NCBI RefSeq assembly: GCF_028291725.1
Contig: NZ_JAQGNT010000059.1
Location: forward strand, 1 to 64,000
Origin: Hydrocarboniphaga sp.
GTDB taxonomy: Bacteria; Pseudomonadota; Gammaproteobacteria; Nevskiales; Nevskiaceae
DNA: 64,000 nucleotides
Reading direction: 5' to 3'
Made by a program: the position numbers and the translations under genes. How positions within the stretch are numbered: the first letter of the stretch is position 1; every line of letters starts with the position of its first letter. Below are positions 43,099 through 49,705 of the stretch, one piece after another. The notes beneath the pieces are model-generated. The model did not search any database, was not told the origin of the DNA, and saw only the letters and a program-made list of their open reading frames with translations.

Positions 43099-43551
43099 AT
43101 GAGAACGCTGGAGCGCTCCGCTCTGATGCCGTTCGCCGCCGCCGATCTGTTCGGCCTGGTGGCCGACGTCGGCGCCTATCCCGAATTTCTGCCGGGCTGC
43201 GTGTCGGCGCAGATCGAGTCCGACGAGCCACTTGCCGATGGCTGCCGCCGGGTCCGGGCTCGCGTCGGCTTCCGCGTCAGCGCGCTGTCTGACAGCTTCG
43301 CCACCGAGAACCTGATGCAGCACGGCACGCGCATCGAGATGCGGCTGGTGCAGGGCCCGTTCCGCAAGCTCGAAGGCGTCTGGGACTTCCAGGTGCTGGA
43401 CGAGCGCGCCTGCAAGGTGTCGCTGGCGCTGACGGTGGATTTCGCCAGCCGGATCATGGAGGCGACGCTGGCGCCGTGGATGGACCGCGCCGTCAACGGC
43501 ATCATCGATGCGTTCCGGCAGCGCGCGGAGCAGCGGCTGACGCGTGGCTGA
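43099..43551 (+). CDS. ratA: RatA/Coq10-like START-domain protein
   Basis: A 150-residue protein (MRTLERSALMPFAAADLFGL from the ATG at 43099). The START-like fold of the COQ10/RatA family is clear from 'VADVGAYPEFLPGC', 'ARVGFRVSALSDSFAT', 'LVQGPFRKLEGVWDF' and the C-terminal helix. In E. coli RatA was described as blocking 70S assembly; mitochondrial relatives bind coenzyme Q. It overlaps rnfH by 8 bp, the conserved ratA-rnfH pair of gammaproteobacteria beside smpB. Confidence 0.94.
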   Translation: MRTLERSALMPFAAADLFGLVADVGAYPEFLPGCVSAQIESDEPLADGCRRVRARVGFRVSALSDSFATENLMQHGTRIEMRLVQGPFRKLEGVWDFQVLDERACKVSLALTVDFASRIMEATLAPWMDRAVNGIIDAFRQRAEQRLTRG

Positions 43552-43828
43552 GATGCTGAAGCTGCAGGTGGTCTACGCGTCCGAGGACCAGCAGACCGTC
43601 GTCGTGCTGGAACTGCCGGCCGGCGCCAGCCTGGCCGACGCGATCGATGCATCGGGATTGCGCGAGCGTTTCGATCTGGGCGATCTGAGCGGCCGCACCG
43701 GCATCTACGGCCGCTTGCGGCCCGAGCGCGAACCGCTGTGCGATGGCGATCGGGTCGAAATCTACCGGCCGCTGCTGGCCGACCCGAAGGACACGCGGCG
43801 CAAGCGGGCGCGGCTGCGCCGGCGCTGA
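43544..43828 (+). CDS. rnfH: RnfH family (UPF0125) protein
   Basis: A 94-residue ubiquitin-like-fold protein: 'LQVVYASEDQQTVVVLELP', 'ASLADAIDASGL' and the end 'GRLRPEREPLCDGDRVEIYRPLLADPKDTRRKRA', which is diagnostic of the family. Function is poorly known (also called RatB). It overlaps ratA by 8 bp and is convergent with bamE, whose stop lies 34 bp beyond its stop. Confidence 0.95.
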   Translation: MAEMLKLQVVYASEDQQTVVVLELPAGASLADAIDASGLRERFDLGDLSGRTGIYGRLRPEREPLCDGDRVEIYRPLLADPKDTRRKRARLRRR

Positions 43829-43861
43829 GGTTTTCCCTGTTGCGGACCTGTTGCGGACCCG

Positions 43862-44314
43862 TTACGGAGCGCCTTGCGGCGTCGGTGTCTGCTCGCCGCC
43901 GTCGTCCGGCGGTCTCGGGCCGCGAACCGCTTCGGCCGCGTCCTTCTTCTCTTCGGACTTGACGAAGTTCAGGTCGGGCTTGGCCAGCTCGTCCACCTTG
44001 CCGGCCGAGGCCTGTTCGATGCCGTCCATCTTCGCCAGGCGATTGGCGTTGTCGAAATACAGGCTGATCGTGCGCGTGGTGACGTCGCCGCGCGGCGACT
44101 TGTAGTAACCGAAATAATCCCAGCGGTCGTCGCGGAACGGATTGCCGGCGACCGGCGTGCCCATCACGTACTTGACCTGGTCGCGGGTCATACCGACCTG
44201 CAGCTTGGCAAGGTCACGCTGGTCGATCACGTTGCCCTGGCGGGTCGGCAGGCGATACAGCAGCGAGCAGGCGGAGAGACTCAGGGCCAGAAGGCCGAGC
44301 AGCAGAATACGCAT
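43862..44314 (-). CDS. bamE: outer-membrane assembly lipoprotein BamE
   Basis: BamE is a lipoprotein of the BAM complex that inserts beta-barrels into the outer membrane. The 150-residue protein from the ATG at 44314 begins MRILLLGLLALSLSAC, with Cys16 the lipidation site. The fold signature is present: 'YRLPTRQGNVIDQRDLAKLQVGMTRDQVKYVMGTP', 'DRWDYFGYY', 'RTISLYFD'. A long acidic/Pro-rich tail follows. It is divergent from fur, a common arrangement. Confidence 0.97.
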   Translation of the reverse strand: MRILLLGLLALSLSACSLLYRLPTRQGNVIDQRDLAKLQVGMTRDQVKYVMGTPVAGNPFRDDRWDYFGYYKSPRGDVTTRTISLYFDNANRLAKMDGIEQASAGKVDELAKPDLNFVKSEEKKDAAEAVRGPRPPDDGGEQTPTPQGAP

Positions 44315-44452
44315 TGGGGACTTAAGGCTCGTTGTTTGCGTCGTGAAGACGCTGGAAGACTGCAAGAAGACTGCGATAATACCTAAACGTTCAAGGCGGC
44401 GGGCAACCGGCCCTCGCTACAGCCGGCCGCGAGCCTTTCAGGAGTGGGTCCA

Positions 44453-44905
44453 GTGGAATCATCCGATCTCAGAAGCGTCGGCCTCAAAGTCACGCTGCCG
44501 CGCCTCAAGATTCTGGAAATGCTGGAAAACAGTCCGACGCGCCACCTGTCCGCCGAAGACATCTACCGCCGCCTGATGGACGGTGGCGAAGACATCGGCC
44601 TGGCCACGGTTTACCGGGTGCTGACCCAGTTCGAGACCGCCGGCCTGGTCACGCGCCATCACTTCGAGGGCGGGCACGCGGTGTTCGAGCTTGAGCGCGG
44701 CCAGCATCACGATCACCTGGTGTGCATGAACTGCGGGCGCGTCGAGGAGTTCGAGGACGAGACCATCGAAAAGCGCCAGCGCGACCGGGCCAAGGAACTC
44801 GGCTTCAAGATGACCGAGCACAGCCTGATCATCTACGGCGAATGCCAGCGCGAAAGCTGCCCGAACCTGAAGGCACTGCGACCGCCACGCTCAGCGGCCC
44901 CGTAG
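44453..44905 (+). CDS. fur: ferric uptake regulator
   Basis: Fur is the iron-responsive repressor. The 150-residue protein begins at a GTG at 44453 (V/MESSDLRSVGLKVTLPRLKI), spaced 9 bp from AGGAG; a GTG at 44444 overlaps that site and is less likely. The winged helix ('LATVYRVLTQFETAGLV'), metal-binding HHDHLVC and 'FEGGHAVFELE', and the structural zinc cysteines (CMNCG, CQRESC) are present. The stop TAG is supplied by the GTAG end of the adjacent REP element at 44902. It is divergent from bamE. Confidence 0.98.
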   Translation: MESSDLRSVGLKVTLPRLKILEMLENSPTRHLSAEDIYRRLMDGGEDIGLATVYRVLTQFETAGLVTRHHFEGGHAVFELERGQHHDHLVCMNCGRVEEFEDETIEKRQRDRAKELGFKMTEHSLIIYGECQRESCPNLKALRPPRSAAP

Positions 44906-44968
44906 GAGCGGTCCTTGACCGCGATCGAGGCCGCAGAGAGCACAATCGCGGACAAGGTCCGCTCCTAC
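44902..44968. repeat. REP-type palindrome, GTAGGAGCGG variety
   Basis: The arms 44902-44925 (GTAGGAGCGGTCCTTGACCG) and 44945-44968 are inverted repeats with two mismatches in 24. Both ends read GTAG/CTAC. The left GTAG contains the stop codon of fur. The element probably doubles as a transcriptional boundary between convergent fur and recN. Confidence 0.85.
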
Positions 44969-44984
44969 AGTTGCGGATCTAGCC

Positions 44985-46664
44985 CTAGCCGCCCGCGCGC
45001 TCCAGCAGTTCCTTTGCATGTGCCTGCGTCGAGGCCGTGATCTCGACCCCGCCCATCATTCTGGCCAGCTCCTGCACGCGCTGTGCCTGATCCAGCGGCA
45101 TGACGCGGGTGTAGGTGCTGCCGGCGCGCACTTCCTTGGCGATACCGTGGTGGCTGAGGCCCTGGGCCGCGACCTGGGCCAGATGGGTTACGCACAGCAC
45201 CTGGCGGTCCTGGCCCAGCGCGCGCAACTGCTGGCCGACGATCTCGGCGACACCGCCGCCGATGCCGGCATCGACTTCGTCGAAGATCATCGTCGCGGCA
45301 CCGCCGGCGTTGCTGCCGGCGACCTGGATCGCCAGCGACAGGCGTGACAGCTCGCCGCCGGAGGCGACCTTGGCGATCGGCCTGGGCGGCTGGCCGGGGT
45401 TGGCGGAAAAATCGAAGCGCACTTCATCGGCGCCATGAGCGCGCGGTGCCGCGCCGGCATCCAGCTCGACCGCGACGACGAACTCGGCGTTGGCCATGCC
45501 CAGGCTGCGCACGCCGCGCGTGACCTGTTCGGAGAATTGGCTGGCGGCCTTGCGGCGCTGGGCGCTGAGTTGCTGCGCGGCGGCGCGCCAGGCGGTTTCG
45601 ACTTCGCCTTGTTCCTTGACCAATTTTTCGGCGCCACCGGCCGCGGCTTCGGCCTCGTCGAGTTCGGCGCGCAACGCGATCAGGCGCTCCGGCAGATCAT
45701 CGGCGCGCAGGCGGTGCTTGCGCGCCATGTCGTGCACGTCGGTCAGGCGCTGCTCGACCTGCTGCAGCTGCGCCGGGTCCAGGTCGAGCCGGTCGAGCAG
45801 GCGCTGCAGCGCCTGCGTGGCTTCGCGCAGCTGGCTCTGCGCCGCGCCGACGCTGCTCTCGATGTCAGCGAAGCCGGCATCGATCGCGCTCAGCGAGGCC
45901 AGCAGCAGGTTAGCGCTCGACAGCTGGTCGTAGGCGCTGGATTCGCCGCCGTACAAAAGCTCGAGCGCGCGGCCGCCGTCCTCGAGCAGGCGTCCGGCAT
46001 TGGCGAGCCGGCGATGATCGATGTCGAGCTGCTCGAGTTCGCCGGGCTGCAGGTTCAGCGCGTCGAGTTCGCGGATCTGGTAGCGCAGGAACTCGAGCTG
46101 CGCCGGATCGCGGGTGCTGGCCTTGCCGAGTTTTTCGATCTGCGCGCCAAGCAGGCTCCAGCGCTGCGCCAGCTCGGCGGTTTGCGCAAGCTCGCGCGCG
46201 TGCTCGCCATAACTGTCGAGCAGGCTGCGCTGGGTATCGGCGCGCACCAGGGTCTGGCTCTGGTTCTGGCCGAAGACTTCGATCAGGGTTTCGCCGAGTT
46301 CGCGCAGTGCGCTCGCGGCCACTGGCGCGTTGTTGACGAAGGCGCGGGTGCGGCCCTCGGCATAGACCACGCGGCGCAACACGCAGGCGTTGGTGTCGTC
46401 GGCGTCGAGCATTTCCTGATCCTGCAGCCAGGCGCGGGCGGCGGGTGCGTCGCTCAGTGAAAACTCCGCGCTGATTTCGGCGCGCTCCTGGCCGCTGCGC
46501 ACCAGCGCGGCTTCGGCGCGGGTGCCGATGGCCAGGCCGATGGCGTCGATCAGGATCGACTTGCCGGCGCCGGTCTCGCCGGTGAGCACGGTGAAGCCAC
46601 GCCCGAACTCGAGGTCCAGGGCGTCGATGATCGCCAGATTCTTGATCGAAAGGCCGAGCAGCAT
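44985..46664 (-). CDS. recN: DNA repair protein RecN
   Basis: RecN is an SMC-like ATPase of double-strand-break repair. The 559-residue protein starts at the ATG at 46664 (MLLGLSIKNLAIIDALDLEF); the open frame upstream runs through nadK in a wrong frame. Walker A is GETGAGKS (about 31-38). Two coiled-coil arms occupy the middle. The C-terminal ATPase half has 'ASGGELSRLSLAIQV' (signature) and 'TMIFDEVDAGIGGGVAE' (Walker B). It follows nadK by 11 bp, a conserved pair. Confidence 0.97.
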   Translation of the reverse strand: MLLGLSIKNLAIIDALDLEFGRGFTVLTGETGAGKSILIDAIGLAIGTRAEAALVRSGQERAEISAEFSLSDAPAARAWLQDQEMLDADDTNACVLRRVVYAEGRTRAFVNNAPVAASALRELGETLIEVFGQNQSQTLVRADTQRSLLDSYGEHARELAQTAELAQRWSLLGAQIEKLGKASTRDPAQLEFLRYQIRELDALNLQPGELEQLDIDHRRLANAGRLLEDGGRALELLYGGESSAYDQLSSANLLLASLSAIDAGFADIESSVGAAQSQLREATQALQRLLDRLDLDPAQLQQVEQRLTDVHDMARKHRLRADDLPERLIALRAELDEAEAAAGGAEKLVKEQGEVETAWRAAAQQLSAQRRKAASQFSEQVTRGVRSLGMANAEFVVAVELDAGAAPRAHGADEVRFDFSANPGQPPRPIAKVASGGELSRLSLAIQVAGSNAGGAATMIFDEVDAGIGGGVAEIVGQQLRALGQDRQVLCVTHLAQVAAQGLSHHGIAKEVRAGSTYTRVMPLDQAQRVQELARMMGGVEITASTQAHAKELLERAGG

Positions 46665-46675
46665 AGATCGGTTTT

Positions 46676-47590
46676 TTAGCGCTCCAGCACGGTCTGGCCG
46701 CGGCCCCAGCGCAGCTTGTTGCGCAGGATCGCGAAGTAGCTGTAGCCCGCCGGGTGGATCAGCCGCAGCGCCGCGGCGCCGCGCGTGATCTCGACCGCGT
46801 CGCCGGTCGCCAGCGATTCGCCGATCTGGCCGTCGATCGTCATCATCGCCTGCAGCGACGTCGGCGGCAGGGTTTCGTCGCCGCAGACCACCAGGCGCAC
46901 GCGCTGCTCGCCGCCGACCACGATCGGGCGATCCGACAGCGTATGCGGGCAGATCGGCACCAGCGCCATCGCCTGCAGGCTCGGATGCATCAGCGGGCCG
47001 CCGCCGGACAGCGCGTACGCGGTCGAGCCGGTCGGCGAGCACACGATCATGCCGTCGGCACGGTGCAGGCTGATGAAATCCTCGTCCATCCAGCTCTCGA
47101 ACTCGAGCATCCGGATCGACGCCTGGTTGCGCAGCACCACGTCGTTGATCGCGATGCGCGGCATCGCATCGGCGGAGCTGCCGTCTCCGCCGGCGCGGAT
47201 GATGCGTGCGCTCAGCACCATGCGCTCCTCGGTTTCGTATTCGCCGCGGATCACCGCGGCCAGCGAGTCGGCGATCTGCTCCGGCAGCAGGTCGGCCATG
47301 AAGCCGAGACGGCCCTGGTTGACGCCGAGCAGCGGCACGCCGGCCGGCGCCATCGAGCGGCCGGCGTCGAGCAGGGTGCCGTCGCCGCCGACGACGATCG
47401 CCAGTTCGACCGAGCGCGCCAGTTCCTGGCGCGATACGCGGCGGCCGGCCGGTGCTTCGGCCAGCGCGGCATTGTCTTCGACCAGCACTTCGCAGCCCTG
47501 CGCACGCAGCGCAAGACACAGGCTCGCGAGCGTCGGCAGATGCGGTTCGCGCCGTTTGCCGATCACCCCGACGGTGCGGAATGGCTTCAT
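46676..47590 (-). CDS. nadK: NAD kinase
   Basis: NadK phosphorylates NAD to NADP. The 304-residue enzyme carries the GGDGTLL motif (about 68-74), 'LGVNQGRLGFMAD', 'NDVVLRN', and the NAD-binding 'SPTGSTAYALSGGGPLMHP', with the end 'LRNKLRWGRGQ'. It starts at the ATG at 47590 and leads a nadK-recN operon on the minus strand. The three-stem repeat copy B sits about 110 bp upstream, between this gene and divergent hrcA. Confidence 0.98.
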   Translation of the reverse strand: MKPFRTVGVIGKRREPHLPTLASLCLALRAQGCEVLVEDNAALAEAPAGRRVSRQELARSVELAIVVGGDGTLLDAGRSMAPAGVPLLGVNQGRLGFMADLLPEQIADSLAAVIRGEYETEERMVLSARIIRAGGDGSSADAMPRIAINDVVLRNQASIRMLEFESWMDEDFISLHRADGMIVCSPTGSTAYALSGGGPLMHPSLQAMALVPICPHTLSDRPIVVGGEQRVRLVVCGDETLPPTSLQAMMTIDGQIGESLATGDAVEITRGAAALRLIHPAGYSYFAILRNKLRWGRGQTVLER

Positions 47591-47698
47591 GGTGACTGTG
47601 GTTTATGGAACGCCAACACGATACAGGATGCCATGCCTGCCGGCGCGTCCTGTACGCCGTTTGCACAGGTCTGTCTTGACGCATTTTTTGCAGTCTGC

Positions 47699-47969
47699 AG
47701 GGCCTGTTAACCATCTTCCGGTCGCTGCGTTGTCACCCAACAAGGGGGCCAGACAAGGCGCGAGGAGGAGGCATAGTGGTGACTATGGTGACGACGAGCA
47801 ACGCGGTATGGCCCCCTTGTTGGGTGGCAACCCTCCGGGCTGGCCCGAAAAAGGGCGCATTGCGGCGTCTCTCCTTCCTCGTGTACGTCCAGTACACTTC
47901 GTCAGTCGATCCTTGCACTGCGCCCTTTTTCGGGCCAGCGCAGCGATCGGATGATGGTTAACAGGCCCT
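47699..47969. repeat. large three-stem palindromic element, copy B
   Basis: A 271-bp element with the plan of copy A. The outer arms 47699-47728 and 47940-47969 pair at 28 of 30 positions (AGGGCCTGTTAACCATC). The left stem is 47729-47750 with 47810-47831 (GTTGTCACCCAACAAGGGGG; 21 of 22), the right stem 47839-47859 with 47919-47939 (21 of 21). The left loop again holds AAGGCGCGAGGAG and GACGAGCAACGC; the right loop holds GTGTAC-GTCCA-GTACAC (47881-47897). The stems differ from copy A almost everywhere, yet all pair. Confidence 0.85.
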
Positions 47970-47999
47970 ACCGTCAGCTGCGTATCCCCTGAGAAACCC

Positions 48000-49037
48000 A
48001 TGGCCGAACCCCTGGAACGACGCGCCGCTGATCTGCTGAAACTGCTGGTCGAGCGCTACATCGCCGATGGTCAGCCGGTCGGCTCGCGCACGCTGTCGCG
48101 CTCGGCCAGCCTGAACCTGTCGCCGGCGACCATCCGCAACGTGATGGCGGATCTCGACGAGCTTGGCCTGGTGGTGTCGCCGCACACCTCGGCCGGGCGC
48201 GTGCCGACCACGCGCGGCTATCGTTACTTCGTCGACTCGCTGCTGGCGCCGGAGCCGCTGTCGGACGCCGAGCGCGACCGCATTGCCGAGGATCTGGTAC
48301 CGCGCGGCCGCAGCACCCAGGACATGGTGCAGGCGGCGTCGGCCTTGATCTCGCGGCTGTCGAAGATGGCCGGCGTGGTCACCACGCCGCGGCGCAATCT
48401 GGCGATCCTGCGCCGCATCCAGTTCATGCCGCTGTCGGACCGCCGCGTGCTGGTGATCCTGGTGGTCAACCAGAGCGAAGTGCAGAACCGCATCGTCGCC
48501 ACCGACCGGCCCTACGGCGCGGATGAACTCGAGCGCTACGCCAACGTGCTCAACGAACATTTCGCCGGCCGCGACCTGGTCAGCCTGCGCAGCGCGCTGC
48601 TGCAGGACGCCAACGACACCCAGGTGCGCGTCAACCAGACCCTGCGCGACGCGGTGTTCATGGCCGAGCAGGCATTCAAGGGCGACAAGCCCAGCGGTGG
48701 CGATTACGTCTATGCCGGCGGCGGCAATCTGCTCGGCTTCCAGGAACTGGGCGATGTCGGCCGCCTGCGCGGGCTGTTCGACGCACTGGACCGCAAGCGC
48801 GATCTGCTGCAGTTGTTCGATTCCTGCCTGGCGGCGGAAGGCTTGCAGATCTTCATCGGCGAGGAATCGGGCTACCGGGTGCTGGATGAAGTCAGCGTGG
48901 TGACAGCGCCTTACTTTGTCGAAGGCCAGATCGCCGGCGTGCTCGGTGTGATTGGGCCGACGCGGATGGCGTACAGCCGGATCATCCCACTGGTGGCGGA
49001 GACGGCACGGCGGCTGACGGCGGGGTTGGACAATTGA
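48000..49037 (+). CDS. hrcA: heat-inducible transcription repressor HrcA
   Basis: HrcA represses chaperone genes by binding CIRCE elements. The 345-residue protein has the N-terminal winged helix 'LLKLLVERYIADGQPVGSRTL' and 'LSPATIRNVMADLDELGLV', the conserved 'SPHTSAGRVPTTRGYRYFVD', and a GAF-like C-terminal domain ending 'GVIGPTRMAYSRIIPLV'. No CIRCE (TTAGCACTC-N9-GAGTGCTAA) is visible near it or near grpE in this window, so its operator is probably at groES elsewhere. In relatives hrcA directly precedes grpE-dnaK-dnaJ; here about 7.8 kb intervene. Confidence 0.97.
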   Translation: MAEPLERRAADLLKLLVERYIADGQPVGSRTLSRSASLNLSPATIRNVMADLDELGLVVSPHTSAGRVPTTRGYRYFVDSLLAPEPLSDAERDRIAEDLVPRGRSTQDMVQAASALISRLSKMAGVVTTPRRNLAILRRIQFMPLSDRRVLVILVVNQSEVQNRIVATDRPYGADELERYANVLNEHFAGRDLVSLRSALLQDANDTQVRVNQTLRDAVFMAEQAFKGDKPSGGDYVYAGGGNLLGFQELGDVGRLRGLFDALDRKRDLLQLFDSCLAAEGLQIFIGEESGYRVLDEVSVVTAPYFVEGQIAGVLGVIGPTRMAYSRIIPLVAETARRLTAGLDN

Positions 49038-49057
49038 AGCGCAGAACGTCAATTTCC

Positions 49058-49441
49058 ATGGAATCTCGGATTTTCGCCTGTCTATTTCTCGCCGTGCCAA
49101 TTGTGGCAGCAGCTGAAGATCCCACTGGCTGCCTTCAATCTGAACAGCAATCGGAGTTTCAACAGAAGGTATCTAAGCTCTCAGACACATTTGAAGTTAC
49201 GTCAATCGCCACAGAAATGCGTCAGCTCATGCCCCAGATTCAGGAGGCACTCGACAAAGAACATCAGTGTCGTGCTCATCTTCCACTGTTTGGGGTCGAT
49301 CCATGCTCAAAAGAAGCCGACACCTACAAATTTCTTACTATGCGCTACGACGCTCTTGAGTCGCAGATGCGTACATTCAATGAAACTTTGCAAACTCAGC
49401 TGAGCATCCTTCGTGCAGCCTATCCGGCGGGCAGTCGCTAA
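49058..49441 (+). CDS. small exported protein of unknown function, base composition unlike neighbours
   Basis: A 127-residue protein from the ATG at 49058, 20 bp after hrcA. The signal peptide is FACLFLAVPIVAAAED. The mature part contains four Cys (GCLQSEQQ, HQCRAHLP, DPCSKEAD), is helical, and has 'LMPQIQEALDKEHQCRAHL' and 'FLTMRYDALESQMRTF'. It is visibly richer in A and T than hrcA and glgX on either side, suggesting recent acquisition. No family recognised. A TTG at 49034 would extend it by eight residues without a signal advantage. Confidence 0.6.
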   Translation: MESRIFACLFLAVPIVAAAEDPTGCLQSEQQSEFQQKVSKLSDTFEVTSIATEMRQLMPQIQEALDKEHQCRAHLPLFGVDPCSKEADTYKFLTMRYDALESQMRTFNETLQTQLSILRAAYPAGSR

Positions 49442-49479
49442 CTTGGCACCGCAGCCGACGTGAAGAGCTAGAGCGTTCC

Positions 49480-49590
49480 GATGCGTCCCTCGATACGCCC
49501 GCTGTGCGGGCTACTCGGGAGGAACGGACTTCCCCTACCGCCCTCCGTTCCTCCCGAGTAGCGGCGTAGCCGCGTATCGAGGGACACATC
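49480..49590. repeat. 111-bp cruciform-type inverted repeat
   Basis: The left arm 49480-49528 and right arm 49544-49590 share GATGxGTCCCTCGATACGC and CTACTCGGGAGGAACGGA as inverted copies. Between those blocks each arm has its own small hairpin (CCCGCTGTGCGGG on the left, CGGCGTAGCCG on the right). These do not match each other but occupy the same place. The central loop is 15 bp. It lies between the orphan exported protein and glgX. Confidence 0.8.
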
Positions 49591-49705
49591 GCTGCCGGGA
49601 CAGGTTGAATTCAGTTGTGGCCGTTAAGGTTGGACCTGCTCTGCTGGCCCGTTACGTCTTGCGACTCTCGCATGACCGCCGGTGGACGACAGGGAAAGTC
49701 CTTGC

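Noticed and set aside
44985-47714. Single 909-residue protein covering recN and nadK
   Set aside because: The upstream half is nadK read in a wrong frame. RecN starts at 46664 with its canonical MLLGLSIKNLAI sequence.
47591-48000. CIRCE operator near hrcA
   Set aside because: Looked for TTAGCACTC-N9-GAGTGCTAA here and upstream of grpE, dnaK and dnaJ; none found.
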